64,000 nt of DNA from Steroidobacteraceae bacterium (GCA_027531255.1 JAPZRU010000026.1:42997-106996), one strand, 5' to 3'. Shown: positions 1-8,817, counted from the stretch's first letter. The notes: a model not told the origin generated them from the sequence alone. Program-made: numbers and translations.

Positions 1-21
1 CGCTACGCCGGAATGCGGCAA

Positions 22-30
22 TTGTATACA
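22..30. promoter_or_regulatory. Upstream copy of palindromic operator TTGTATACA
   Basis: The sequence reads TTGTATACA, holding the perfect 8-bp palindrome TGTATACA. An identical copy lies at 88-96, 66 bp downstream centre to centre. TNGTNTACNA-type palindromes are typical sites of GntR-family (FCD subfamily) repressors of catabolic genes; the regulator itself is not in the window, so the assignment is inferred. Confidence 0.5.
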
Positions 31-67
31 CGCTTCGCGCGCGAGCGGCCACAAGGCCCCGGTTTGC

Positions 68-96
68 TTGACCGTCTGGGGGGCGACTTGTATACA
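68..96 (+). promoter_or_regulatory. Sigma70-type promoter overlapped by second TTGTATACA operator
   Basis: TTGACC at 68-73 (-35) and TATACA at 91-96 (-10) are separated by exactly 17 bp, giving a good sigma70 promoter about 60 bp before the CoA-transferase start. The second TTGTATACA palindrome (88-96) covers the -10, so a bound repressor would block RNA polymerase. With the copy at 22-30 this looks like two-site repression of the cluster at 157-4726. Confidence 0.55.
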
Positions 97-156
97 GCCG
101 AGCACCCAATGCGTCCTCGGCGCCCGGCGCCGCCATCAGCAGAATCGGGGACTCCC

Positions 157-1383
157 ATGACCGACTCCACCTCGCCCTCCGCCTTCAGGCACGGCCCTCT
201 CTCGGACCTCCGCGTGCTCGAGCTCGGCACGCTGCTCGCCGGCCCCTTCTGCGGCCAGCTCCTCGGCGACATGGGTGCCGAGGTGATCAAGATCGAGCCT
301 CCCGGCCAGGGCGACCCGATGCGCGTCTGGGGTCGGCAGAAGCCGGGCGAGCCGTCGCTGTGGTGGCCGGTCGTAGCCCGCAACAAGAAGGCGATCACCC
401 TGGATCTACGCCAGGCGGAGGGGCAGGCGCTGTTCAGGGAGCTGGTCGCGAAGGCCGACTTCGTGCTCGAGAACTTCCGCCCGGGCACGATGGAGAAGTG
501 GGGCCTCGGCTACGCCGACCTCGCCGCCCTCAACCCGAAGCTGATCATGATCCGCGTCTCGGGCTTCGGGCAGACCGGCCCGCGCGCGAAGGACCCGGGC
601 TTCGGCGCGATCGGCGAAGCGATGGGCGGCCTGCGCTACGTGGTCGGCGACCCGTCCACGCCGCCGTCGCGCATGGGCATCAGCATCGGCGACTCGCTCG
701 CCGCCACCTTCGCCTGCGTCGGCGCGCTCTCGGCCCTGCACTACCGCGAGAAGACCGGCCGCGGCCAGGTCGTCGATTCGGCGATCTACGAGGCCGTGCT
801 GAACATGATGGAGTCGCTGATCACGGACTTCGACAAGCGCGCGTTCATCCGCGAGCGCACCGGGGCGATCCTGCCGAACGTCGCGCCCTCGAACGTCTAC
901 CCGACGAAGGACGGGCTCGTGCTGATCGCCGCGAACCAGGACACGGTGTTCGGCCGGCTCTGCATCGCGATGGGCCAGCCCGAGCTCGCGAAGGACCCGC
1001 GGTACGTCTCGCACGCCTCGCGCGGCGCCAACCAGGCCGAGCTCGACGAGCGCGTCGGCCGGTGGACCGCCACGCTGACGACGAAGGAAGTGCTGCGCAT
1101 CCTCGCGGAGCCCGAGACCGCGGTGCCCTCGGGCCTGATCTACCGCGCGCCCGACATGCTGGAGGACGAGCACTTCAAGGCACGCGATGCGATCGTCGAG
1201 GTCCCGCACCCGGCGTTCGGCACGCTCAAGATGCAGAACGTGGCGCCCAAGCTGTCCGAGACGCCGGGCGGCATCCGCTCGCCGTCGCCCGAACTCGGCG
1301 AGCACAACGACGATGTCTACCTGAAGCTCCTCGCCCTCGGCGCGGAGCGTTACGCGGAGCTGAAGGAGCGCAAGGTCGTCTGA
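157..1383 (+). CDS. Class III (CaiB/BaiF family) CoA-transferase
   Basis: The protein has 408 residues, normal for family III CoA-transferases, which move CoA between organic acids through an Asp-bound intermediate. The N-terminus carries the family hallmark around LRVLELGTLLAGPFCGQLLGD (about 18-38), followed by AEVIKIEPPG and NKKAITLDLR. The GDS motif near residue 179 supplies the likely catalytic Asp by analogy with formyl-CoA transferase. The ATG at 157 is preferred over an in-frame ATG at 13 because the family alignment begins here, GGGGA precedes it, and the earlier start lies upstream of the promoter. It heads a + strand cluster. The acid substrate cannot be read from sequence. Confidence 0.9.
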   Translation: MTDSTSPSAFRHGPLSDLRVLELGTLLAGPFCGQLLGDMGAEVIKIEPPGQGDPMRVWGRQKPGEPSLWWPVVARNKKAITLDLRQAEGQALFRELVAKADFVLENFRPGTMEKWGLGYADLAALNPKLIMIRVSGFGQTGPRAKDPGFGAIGEAMGGLRYVVGDPSTPPSRMGISIGDSLAATFACVGALSALHYREKTGRGQVVDSAIYEAVLNMMESLITDFDKRAFIRERTGAILPNVAPSNVYPTKDGLVLIAANQDTVFGRLCIAMGQPELAKDPRYVSHASRGANQAELDERVGRWTATLTTKEVLRILAEPETAVPSGLIYRAPDMLEDEHFKARDAIVEVPHPAFGTLKMQNVAPKLSETPGGIRSPSPELGEHNDDVYLKLLALGAERYAELKERKVV

Positions 1384-1460
1384 ACCGGCAGGCGGCCTGC
1401 GACCGGGTCCGACGCCGTCGAGCCGGTCCCCGGGCCCTCGGTACCGCCACAGGAGCCGCG

Positions 1461-2102
1461 ATGAGCACCGACAGCCTCGAAGAGAACTATCGCCGCGGTG
1501 GCTTCACGCAGCGACTCGCGTTCGGCCGACGGCCGGCGCTGCTCGTGATCGACTTCGTGAACGCCTACGTGGTCGAGGGCTCGCCCCTCTTCGGTGCCGA
1601 GGGCTGCCTGTCCGCGCAGCGCGGCGCGGTGGACCTGCTCGGCGCGGCGCGTGCGGCCGGCATCCCCGTGATCCACACGAACGTCGCGTTCCAGCGCGGC
1701 GGGCGCGACGGTGGCGTCTTCTTCCGGAAAGTCCCGGCGCTGTCGTGCTTCGAGGCCGGGCGGCACCCGGAGCTCGCGGCGTTCGCCGAAGGGCTCGAGC
1801 CCGTCGACGGCGAGACCGTGATCACGAAGCAGTACGCGAGCGCGTTCTTCGGCACGACCCTGCAGCCCACGCTGTCCGCGCTCGGCGTCGACACCGTGCT
1901 GATCGCGGGCGTCTCCACGAGCGGCTGCATCCGCGCCAGCGCCGTGGACTGCTGCCAGCACGGCTTCGTGCCGGTCGTCGTCCGCGAGGCCGTCGGCGAT
2001 CGCGCGCCGGGCCCGCACGAGGCGAACCTGTTCGACCTGCAGGCCAAGTACGCCGAGGTCGTCTCGCTCGCGGACGCGCGCGAGTACCTCGCCGGTCTCT
2101 GA
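1461..2102 (+). CDS. Isochorismatase-like cysteine hydrolase
   Basis: A 213-residue isochorismatase-fold hydrolase. The Asp-Lys-Cys triad is visible: D31 in LLVIDFVNAY, K123 in VITKQYASAFFGT and C156 in GVSTSGCIRASA. The length and the TSGCIRASA loop resemble N-carbamoylsarcosine amidohydrolase-like members, which hydrolyse amide or carbamoyl bonds, so amidase activity is more likely than isochorismate hydrolysis. It follows the CoA-transferase by 77 nt and precedes the VOC-like gene by 33 nt, consistent with one transcript. The substrate is unknown. Confidence 0.87.
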   Translation: MSTDSLEENYRRGGFTQRLAFGRRPALLVIDFVNAYVVEGSPLFGAEGCLSAQRGAVDLLGAARAAGIPVIHTNVAFQRGGRDGGVFFRKVPALSCFEAGRHPELAAFAEGLEPVDGETVITKQYASAFFGTTLQPTLSALGVDTVLIAGVSTSGCIRASAVDCCQHGFVPVVVREAVGDRAPGPHEANLFDLQAKYAEVVSLADAREYLAGL

Positions 2103-2135
2103 CGGAAGAACGGGACCGTACCCACGGAGTTCCTC

Positions 2136-3017
2136 ATGCTCGGCCCGATCAGCACGGTGACGATCGCGACTCCGGATCCCGTGGCACTCGCGGCGGACTA
2201 CGAGCGCTGGCTCGGCTACGCCGTGGTCGAGCGGCGACCGGTATCGGCCGCGGAGGCACACGCGTGGGGCGCCCCGGCAGTCGAAGGGCGGCGACTGCTG
2301 CTCCTCGCCCCGGCCGGTCGCGGCAACTCGTACCTGCGCTTCGTGGAGTCGCGGCGGCCGGACGGCTACGTGCCCCTCCGGCACCTCGGCTGGAACGCCG
2401 CCGAGCACATCGTCCAGGACTGCGACGCACTCGGCCGTCGCCTGGAGGGCTCGCCGTTCGCGATCATCGGCCCGCCCGCGGATCTCTCCTTCTCCGACCA
2501 GATCCGCGCGATGCAGGTACGCGGCCCCGCCGACGAGGTCCTGTACCTGACGCAGATCAAGTCGAAGCTGCCGATCTTCGACACCCCCGACGCCGACTAC
2601 CCGGTCGATCGGGTGTTCATCGTGATCCTGGGCGGCGAGACGATGGAGTCGCTGCAGGACGCCTATGCGACCCGCTTCGGCGTGCCTCGTGCCCCGGTGA
2701 TCCCGGCAAAGGTGTCCGTGCTCGCACGAGCGTTCGGCGAACCGGAGGACACGCTGTACTCGATCGCGGCGCTGCCGCTGCGCGGCCAGAGCTTCATCGA
2801 GGCCGACGCGATGCCGGCCGCGGTGGCGCCGCGGCCCTGCCTCGCCGGCGAACTGCCGCCCGCGATCGCGATCGTAAGCTTCGAGAGCGCGACGTTGCCG
2901 GCGGGCGTCGAATGGCTCGCACCGCCGACCGCGCTGCCGGGCCTGGCGTACCGCGGCCGGCTGGCCGGCACGTGTCGCGGGCCCGCCGGCGAACTGATCG
3001 AACTGATCGCGGGATGA
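2136..3017 (+). CDS. VOC (glyoxalase/dioxygenase) superfamily-like protein
   Basis: A 293-residue protein whose start, ISTVTIATPDPVALAADYERWLGY, is the typical first strand and helix of a vicinal-oxygen-chelate module. A second half with a similar layout begins near residue 150 (DRVFIVILGGETMESLQDAYATRFG), suggesting two paired modules. Clear metal-binding His/Glu positions are not obvious, so binding rather than catalysis is possible. It lies 33 nt behind the hydrolase and 114 nt ahead of the methyltransferase. Confidence 0.65.
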   Translation: MLGPISTVTIATPDPVALAADYERWLGYAVVERRPVSAAEAHAWGAPAVEGRRLLLLAPAGRGNSYLRFVESRRPDGYVPLRHLGWNAAEHIVQDCDALGRRLEGSPFAIIGPPADLSFSDQIRAMQVRGPADEVLYLTQIKSKLPIFDTPDADYPVDRVFIVILGGETMESLQDAYATRFGVPRAPVIPAKVSVLARAFGEPEDTLYSIAALPLRGQSFIEADAMPAAVAPRPCLAGELPPAIAIVSFESATLPAGVEWLAPPTALPGLAYRGRLAGTCRGPAGELIELIAG

Positions 3018-3131
3018 GTGACGTGCTATCCGCGGGGCGGTCAGCGCCGGGAACGCCCTGCCCGCGAAGGAATCCCCCCGCGTAGGATCGCGACGCCGGT
3101 ACCGGCCCCACTGCACCCGACGAGGAAAGTC

Positions 3132-4259
3132 ATGCTCCCGTTCGTGAAGCACGCGATGCTGCCGAAGCCGACCCACGACGAGGCCGCGATGCAGGCCTTC
3201 GTGAAGTCCCTGCGCGGCCACCTGGCGTCCAGGGTGATGCCCGGCACCTACGCCGTCTACCAGGCGCGCATAGAGCCGGCGTTCAAGGCGAAGACCGGCC
3301 GGGTGCCGCAGGACCAGCACGAGGTCCGCAAGCTGATGGAGGCCGATCCCTACTACCAGTTCTGGAGCGCGATGCAGCGTCGCAGCCAGGAGCTGATGTG
3401 GGACACGGTGCTCGACTCCACGGAGCGTGAGCTGCCCGACCTGATCGGCCGCGCCAGGAAGCTGCAGAAGAAGGCCAAGGGCTCGCTCAGGCTCGACCCG
3501 AACCTCCAGGTGCCCCGCTACCACACGGCCGCGGACATCCACCTGCAGCCGGGTGGCTACCACACCGAGTTCACCGCGGACGACGTCGCGATGGGCGCCG
3601 TCTACGACTACGGCATCTACATCTACCTGAACGGCGCGCTCGGGCCGACGAACAACGCGATGGGGATGCTGCTCACCGGCTACGTGCAGGAGAAGTTCCC
3701 GGGCTTCCGGCCGGCGAAGATCCTCGACATGGGCTGCGCCATCGGCAACAGCACGCTCGAGTGGAAACGCGCGTTCCCGAAGGCGGAGGTGCACGGCATC
3801 GACGTGGGCGCGCCCGTGCTGCGCTACGCGCACGCCCGCGCCGAGGCGCTCGGCGTGCCCGTGCACTTCAGCCAGCAGAACGCGGAGAAGACCGGCTTCG
3901 CGGACGGCTCGTTCGACCTCGTGATCTCGCACATCATGCTGCACGAGACCTCGAAGTCCGCGCTCGTGAACATCCTGCGCGAGTGTCACCGGCTGCTCCG
4001 GCCGGGCGGCCGCATGATCCACCTCGAGATCCCGCGCGGGAACACGCCGCTCGAGAAGTTCATGTACAACTGGGAGACCTACAACAACAACGAGACCTTC
4101 GCCGGTTTCATGACCGACCTCGACCTGAAGGGCGAGGCGCTGAAGGGCGGCTTCGAGGCCGACAAGACCTTCGTGGACGCCTACGCGCCGCGCATGAGCT
4201 CCGAGCAGAAGAACTACTCGGAGGAATTCACCTGGAAGATCCTCGTCGGGGAGAAGTGA
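3132..4259 (+). CDS. Class I SAM-dependent methyltransferase with long N-terminal extension
   Basis: The protein has 375 residues. A Rossmann methyltransferase core starts near residue 195 with motif I ILDMGCAIGNSTLEW, followed by the acidic loop VHGIDVGAP, FDLVISHIMLHE and LLRPGGRMIHLE. The first 190 residues are a helical extension I do not recognise (PYYQFWSAMQRRSQELMWD). The ATG at 3132 is chosen because AGGAAAG sits just before it; an in-frame start at 3018 would add 38 low-complexity residues. Its stop shares one base with the start of the next gene, so translation is coupled. The methyl acceptor is unknown. Confidence 0.82.
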   Translation: MLPFVKHAMLPKPTHDEAAMQAFVKSLRGHLASRVMPGTYAVYQARIEPAFKAKTGRVPQDQHEVRKLMEADPYYQFWSAMQRRSQELMWDTVLDSTERELPDLIGRARKLQKKAKGSLRLDPNLQVPRYHTAADIHLQPGGYHTEFTADDVAMGAVYDYGIYIYLNGALGPTNNAMGMLLTGYVQEKFPGFRPAKILDMGCAIGNSTLEWKRAFPKAEVHGIDVGAPVLRYAHARAEALGVPVHFSQQNAEKTGFADGSFDLVISHIMLHETSKSALVNILRECHRLLRPGGRMIHLEIPRGNTPLEKFMYNWETYNNNETFAGFMTDLDLKGEALKGGFEADKTFVDAYAPRMSSEQKNYSEEFTWKILVGEK

Positions 4260-4726
4260 TGCCGAAGTCCACCTCGAAGGCCGCATCCCGTCCGGCGACG
4301 GCGTCCGGGCGCACGACGCCGAAGCGCCGCGCGTCCGCCCGCGCACGTCCCACGGCCCCGGCCGCGGCACCCGCGTCCACGGGCACGGTCAAGCTCGCGC
4401 GCGTCGCGAAAGGCAAGAAGCCGCAGTACTTCGCGGATCCCGCCATCGACAAGCTGATGTGGATCACGCTCACGCTGATCGGCGAGCTCTCGGTAGCCCG
4501 CGACCGCCTCGACGCCGTGGAGCGGCTGCTCGAGCGCAAGCGGGTGATCTCCGTCGCCGACGTCGACGCCTACGAGCCCGACGCGGCCGCGGAAGCGACC
4601 CGCGAAGCGCGCCGCCAGGCCTACCTCGACCGTGTGCTCCGTGCCGTGCAAGCCGAACTCGAGGAGACGATCGGGCGCGACATGCCGCGGTCCAACGCGG
4701 ACGTCATCGCCGCGGTCGCGAGCTGA
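4259..4726 (+). CDS. Small protein with basic Ala/Pro/Lys/Arg-rich tail (unknown)
   Basis: This 155-residue protein starts on an ATG sharing one base with the methyltransferase TGA, so the two are probably translated together. Residues 1-50 are low complexity, rich in Ala, Pro, Ser, Thr, Lys and Arg, like a histone H1-type tail. The rest is predicted helical (IDKLMWITLTLIGELSVARDR, then Arg/Glu-rich helices). No enzyme motif is visible. It may be a partner subunit of the methyltransferase; I do not recognise the family. Confidence 0.72.
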   Translation: MPKSTSKAASRPATASGRTTPKRRASARARPTAPAAAPASTGTVKLARVAKGKKPQYFADPAIDKLMWITLTLIGELSVARDRLDAVERLLERKRVISVADVDAYEPDAAAEATREARRQAYLDRVLRAVQAELEETIGRDMPRSNADVIAAVAS

Positions 4727-4883
4727 GCGGCGGCGGCACGCGCCGCGATCCTGCGCGTGCCGCGCTTGCGAAACTGCACGGACGCCGCCGCGCGGAATGC
4801 GGCCACGCTTTTTCGCGCGCACCACGACCCCATATAGGGCTCGCCAGCGCAGGAGCCTCGTCCTGCGGTGCGACGGGGTCCCG

Positions 4884-5180
4884 ATGTTCTCGTCCGACAT
4901 CGAGGTGGCGATCGAGCGACGCCGCCTGCTCGAGTTCCGCTACGACGGCTTCCGGCGCGTCGTCGAGCCGCACGCGTTCGGCGTCAGCAATCGCGGCCGC
5001 TACACGTTGCGCGCATACCAGGTGGACGGCGGCAGCGAGTCCGGCGCGACCGAGGGCTGGAAGCTCTTCCACGTCGCCGTCATGCAGTCGATCGTGGTCT
5101 CGCCACGCCAGTTCGAGACCCCGCGGCCCGAGTACCGGCGCGAAGACAGAGTCTTCTCGAGGATCATCACGCAGGTCTGA
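4884..5180 (+). CDS. Stand-alone small WYL-domain-like protein
   Basis: A 98-residue protein matching the core of a WYL domain: an I..AIERRRLLEFRYDG start, RVVEPHAFG, YTLRAYQ and WKLFHVAVMQ near the end. WYL domains usually sit behind a helix-turn-helix and sense ligands; here no DNA-binding part is present. It follows the five-gene cluster after 157 nt and meets the TPR gene tail to tail. The start is the first ATG giving the domain; upstream in-frame codons look non-coding. Confidence 0.65.
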   Translation: MFSSDIEVAIERRRLLEFRYDGFRRVVEPHAFGVSNRGRYTLRAYQVDGGSESGATEGWKLFHVAVMQSIVVSPRQFETPRPEYRREDRVFSRIITQV

Positions 5181-5241
5181 GCGGCGCGCGCAGGTGCGGG
5201 CTCGACGCCCCCGCTCCCGCCATGGCCCCGGACTAGACGCA

Positions 5242-5265
5242 GAGGGCCGCCTCGCGGCGGCCCTC
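5242..5265. terminator. Bidirectional hairpin between convergent genes
   Basis: GAGGGCCGCC (5242-5251) and GGCGGCCCTC (5256-5265) form a perfect 10-bp stem with loop TCGC. It lies between the WYL gene and the TPR gene, which converge. There is no T run, so factor-dependent or weak termination is inferred. Confidence 0.6.
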
Positions 5266-5325
5266 CGGATCGTCGGCGGTGCCCGGGCGCGCCCCTCCGG
5301 GCGTCGACCGGATTACCCGCGGTGT

Positions 5326-6642
5326 TCAGCCGCCCGCGGTAGCCGCCGGCGCCGGCGCCGCAGCGACGGTGGGCCCGACCTTCAGCCAGAGATCCGCCGC
5401 CGGCGCCATGCGCGCGTCCGTCTTGGCCTGCTCGAACGCCTTCGCGGCCTCGGCGGTGTTGCCGAGCCGCGAGAGCGCGATGCCGAGCGTCATCCAGGCG
5501 TCGTCCAAGCGGCGCACGCGCGCCACGCGATCCGGCTGCAGGCCGCGGCGGATGGCATCGACGGCCTTCTGGTACTCGCCGAGCCCGATGTAGGCGAGCC
5601 CTACCTTGACGTCCGCCTCGCCGTTCTTGCCGCCGCGCGCTTCCTTGTCGAGCGCAGCGATCGTCTTGCGATCCTCGGCGGCCAGCTGCTTGGCCTGCCG
5701 CTGCAGCTGCTGGTTGTTCGTGCTCGTGGACAGCGACCCGCTCTTCTGCGCGAACTCGAGCACCTTCTCGGCTTCCGCGGGCGCGCCGGCGTCGAGCGCC
5801 ATGATCGCGAACTCCACCAGGTCGCTCTCGCGCCAGAGCCAGTTGCGGTCTAGCCCGAGGCGGTAGAGATTCAGGACCGCACGCGAGTCGGCCTGGGCGT
5901 CCTGGTGGGAATTCAGGAGGTCGATGAAGTACTCGCGCTTCTGGAACCGGGTCACCAGCGTTTCGAGGGTGGCGCGGCGCTTGGCCTTGTCCTCGAGCTG
6001 CAGGTAGCAGGTGTTCATCGTGCGCAGCTGCTGCTCGGTCGGCTCGCGGCCCTCGAGGGACTTCTCGAAGGGACCGATTCCATTCTTGCAGTCGTTCTCG
6101 ATCAGGTAGGTCGCCGCGAGCACCTCGAGCGCCGCCGCGCCGCCACCACCCTCGACCCAGCGCGTCGCCCACTGGCGCGACTTCGCGTAGTCCTTCTGCT
6201 GGAAATAGATGCGAGCAAGGTTCTCCTCGGTCTTCTTGCGCTCGTCGCCGGTCAGCGCGTCCAGCGCGAGCAGCTGCTCGGAGTACTTCGCGAAGCCCAT
6301 CAGGTCGTTCTTGCGCGCCGACGCGGCGCGGAGGATCTGCAGCGAGATCACCGTGTCGTCCGGCTCCTTCGCCAGCGCGAGGGCCTCCTGGGCGAGCGTC
6401 AGGGCGGTGTCGAAGTCGCCCTTGTCGAAGGCCTGCTGCGCGGGCTGCAGCTTCTTGCGCACCGGCCCTGACAGCTTCGGGGGCTTCGGCTTCTCGGCCT
6501 GCGCCTGCGCGTGCACCTCGCCGGCGGGGAGCGACAAGGCCACGGTCCCGAGCGCCAACCAGAAGCCGGCCGCGATGGCCGTGCCGAAGCCAGGGACGCC
6601 CGCGCGACGACGGCGCGGAGTAGCCGGATGCAACTGTTTCAT
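5326..6642 (-). CDS. Exported tetratricopeptide-repeat protein, paralog 2 of the TonB cluster
   Basis: The protein has 438 residues from the ATG at 6642: a basic start (MKQLHPATPRRRRAG), a hydrophobic stretch and an Ala-rich cleavage region (GEVHAQAQAEKP), i.e. a signal peptide. The mature part is TPR-type helical repeats, ending with an Ala/Pro tail (APAPAATAGG). The segment LDKEARGGKNGEADV through GEYQKAVDAIRRGL closely matches the neighbour at 6855-8090, so the pair arose by duplication. A longer in-frame start at 6801 is rejected because it would bury the signal peptide. A periplasmic role alongside TonB/ExbBD is inferred from position. Confidence 0.8.
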   Translation of the reverse strand: MKQLHPATPRRRRAGVPGFGTAIAAGFWLALGTVALSLPAGEVHAQAQAEKPKPPKLSGPVRKKLQPAQQAFDKGDFDTALTLAQEALALAKEPDDTVISLQILRAASARKNDLMGFAKYSEQLLALDALTGDERKKTEENLARIYFQQKDYAKSRQWATRWVEGGGGAAALEVLAATYLIENDCKNGIGPFEKSLEGREPTEQQLRTMNTCYLQLEDKAKRRATLETLVTRFQKREYFIDLLNSHQDAQADSRAVLNLYRLGLDRNWLWRESDLVEFAIMALDAGAPAEAEKVLEFAQKSGSLSTSTNNQQLQRQAKQLAAEDRKTIAALDKEARGGKNGEADVKVGLAYIGLGEYQKAVDAIRRGLQPDRVARVRRLDDAWMTLGIALSRLGNTAEAAKAFEQAKTDARMAPAADLWLKVGPTVAAAPAPAATAGG

Positions 6643-6854
6643 GAGCCGCTCTCTCGAGTTGGTGGGGCGAGGCGCGCGGATTATAGCCTCGCCTCCGGGG
6701 CGGGCTGGTACTGCCGCCGCCCGGAACGCACCGGGGGCGACGCGTTCGACCGTGTCGCCCCCGGGCTTCGTTCCCTTGGGCCGCGCCGGCGCACCCGGCA
6801 TCGCGGCAGTCGCGACGCCGCTCCGCGCGGCGGGCGGCTAGCGGCGCAAAGCGC

Positions 6855-8090
6855 TCAACCGCCGAGCCACAGCGTCGCGGCCTTGGCCATGCGCGGATCC
6901 GCCTGCGCCGCCGAGAAGGCCCTCTGCGCATCGGGCCGGCGCTTCAGCTCGGTCAGTGCGATGCCAAGCACCATGTTGGCGTCGTCCGGACGACGCACGC
7001 GCTGCACGCGGTCGGCGCCAAGACCGCGCTGCAGGGCTTCCACGGCCTTCTGGTACTCACCCATGCCGAAGTAGGCGGTGCCGAGGTTCACGTCGGCCTC
7101 GCCGTTGCGCCCCGCGCGCGCTTCCTTGTCGAGCTGCGGAATCTTCTTCCGCTCCTCGGTGGACAAGCCCTGCGCGCTGGCGATGAGGCGCGAGCTGCGT
7201 GCGCCGACATCACCCTTCTTGACGGCGCCGGACTTCATGCCGCGCTCGAGGACGCGCTGGGCCTCGATCGAGAAGCCCGCGTCCAGCGCGGCCTGCGCGT
7301 GCGCGAGGAACTCGTCCTCGCCCTTGAACAGGTCACGCTCGAACCCGAACCGGTAGACGTTCAGCATCGCGCGCGCATCGAGCTTCTGCTCGGCGTACTG
7401 GCTCACCACGTAGGCGAAGTAGTCCTTCTTCGGGAAGCGGCGCAGCAGCTCCTCCGCGACCGCGACGCGGCGCGGGTCCTTCGACCGGACCATGCAGTTC
7501 AGGCGCCACGACAGCTGCTTCTCGTCGGCCGGTCGGCCGCCGAGCAGCCTGTCGAGCGCCGCGAGGCTGTTCTGGCAGTCCCCGCGCACCTGATAGATCG
7601 CGAACAGCGTCTGCTGGTCGGCCGCGGTGCCGCCGCCGGAGGCCGCCATCGCCTGGCGCGTGTAGTCGAGCGCCTTGTCGTACTGCCGCAGCTGCACGTA
7701 CACGCTACCGAGCGTGCGCTGGAACTGGACGCGCTGCTGGCCGGTGATCGAGGGCGACTTCAGGAGCGCCTCGCCCGACTCCGCGACGTCCTGCCAGCGG
7801 CGCAGGTTGAACGCCGCCTGGAACTTGATCTGCTGCGCGACGTCGCGCTCGAACTGGGTCTTCGCGGCCTCGAGCGCGGCATCCGCGTTCGACAGCGCCT
7901 GCGCGAAATTGCGCGACTTGAGGGCGGCCTGCGCGGGCTCGAGGTGCTTGAATACCTCTGCCGAGACCTGCTGCGCCGCGTGCGCGGCGCCGGGCGCGAG
8001 GACCGAGCCCGAGACTACCAGCCCCAGAGCGAGCGCACCGAGCACGAGGGTCGCGATGCCGTGACGGGCCGTGGAAACGAATTTGCTCAT
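6855..8090 (-). CDS. Exported tetratricopeptide-repeat protein, paralog 1 of the TonB cluster
   Basis: The protein has 411 residues from the ATG at 8090, with GAGGTAGG just upstream. MSKFVSTARHGIATLVLG and the AHAAQQ cleavage region form a signal peptide. TPR-like helices follow, with the conserved GEADVNLGTAYFGMGEYQKAV segment shared with the next gene downstream. Similar TPR proteins accompany TonB2/TtpC-type or ExbBD systems in other gammaproteobacteria. A terminator-like hairpin separates it from exbD, so it may be partly uncoupled from the tonB transcript. Confidence 0.8.
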   Translation of the reverse strand: MSKFVSTARHGIATLVLGALALGLVVSGSVLAPGAAHAAQQVSAEVFKHLEPAQAALKSRNFAQALSNADAALEAAKTQFERDVAQQIKFQAAFNLRRWQDVAESGEALLKSPSITGQQRVQFQRTLGSVYVQLRQYDKALDYTRQAMAASGGGTAADQQTLFAIYQVRGDCQNSLAALDRLLGGRPADEKQLSWRLNCMVRSKDPRRVAVAEELLRRFPKKDYFAYVVSQYAEQKLDARAMLNVYRFGFERDLFKGEDEFLAHAQAALDAGFSIEAQRVLERGMKSGAVKKGDVGARSSRLIASAQGLSTEERKKIPQLDKEARAGRNGEADVNLGTAYFGMGEYQKAVEALQRGLGADRVQRVRRPDDANMVLGIALTELKRRPDAQRAFSAAQADPRMAKAATLWLGG

Positions 8091-8162
8091 CGACCTACCT
8101 CGATCCTGACGTCGCATTAGCCACCGCCGCCGGCGCGGTCACCGGCGCACGGATGAAGCCGT

Positions 8163-8191
8163 CCAAAACAAAGGGCCGACTGAGTCGGCCC
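8163..8191 (-). terminator. Rho-independent terminator after exbD
   Basis: On the minus strand GGGCCGAC-TCA-GTCGGCCC (8191 to 8173) forms a perfect 8-bp stem with a 3-nt loop, directly followed by TTTGTTTT (8172-8165). It lies 129 bases past the second exbD stop and before the first TPR gene, so it should end or attenuate the tonB-exbBDD transcript. Confidence 0.75.
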
Positions 8192-8319
8192 CCTCTCGGG
8201 TCCCGCGCCCGCGAAGACACGTGGGCGCCGCGACCGGAACGCGTGCCCCGCGCCGGCCGCTCGGACCCGTCCGCGCCGAAGCCCTGCGATCCGGCGCGAG
8301 GCCGGCCCGCCGAGAGGGA

Positions 8320-8739
8320 TCACATGCCTGCGCGAGCGTCGGTGACGAAGCCGATCTTCGTCAGGCCGCCGCGCTGCACCGCGAACAGCACGTCCGCCGC
8401 CGAGTCGTAGCGGGCCTGACGGCTGACCATGATGTGCACTTCGGGCTGCGGCTCCTGGAGTGCCGCGTCCGCGATGTACGAACGCAGGTCGCTGCGGGAC
8501 GCCGGGGTGCCGTTCCACAGCACCGACCCGTCGAACTGCACCTCGATGCTGATCGGCTGCACCACCTCGGAGGGCGGGGGTGCGTCGCTGGCGCGCGGCA
8601 GGTCGATCTTCACCGCGTGCGTCATCACGGGCAGCGTGATGATGAAGAGAATCAGCAGCACCAGCATCACGTCCACCAGCGGGATGACGTTGATCGTGGT
8701 GTTGTAGTCGTCCTCGCTGCCGCCTACCGACATTCCCAT
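8320..8739 (-). CDS. exbD: ExbD/TolR-family proton-channel subunit (second copy)
   Basis: A 139-residue ExbD/TolR protein: a short cytoplasmic start, one membrane helix (INVIPLVDVMLVLLILFIIT, with the channel Asp in LVDVMLVLL) and a periplasmic domain ending in YDSAADVLFAVQRGGLTKIGFV. With ExbB it converts proton motive force into motion of TonB. Two exbD genes in tandem after exbB are known from Xanthomonas, where the second copy can have a specialised role. Confidence 0.9.
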   Translation of the reverse strand: MGMSVGGSEDDYNTTINVIPLVDVMLVLLILFIITLPVMTHAVKIDLPRASDAPPPSEVVQPISIEVQFDGSVLWNGTPASRSDLRSYIADAALQEPQPEVHIMVSRQARYDSAADVLFAVQRGGLTKIGFVTDARAGM

Positions 8740-8817
8740 GGCTGACCTGCTCCGCTCTCAGTCGTCTTGATCGTTGACTCTCGACGTGCCGCGCCGGGCC
8801 GTGCCCGGCGAGGCGAC

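Noticed and set aside
1350..4370. Very long minus-strand open frame opposite the CoA-transferase cluster
   Set aside because: Composition is Arg/His/Val-rich nonsense typical of antisense frames in GC-rich DNA; the + strand genes have clear motifs.
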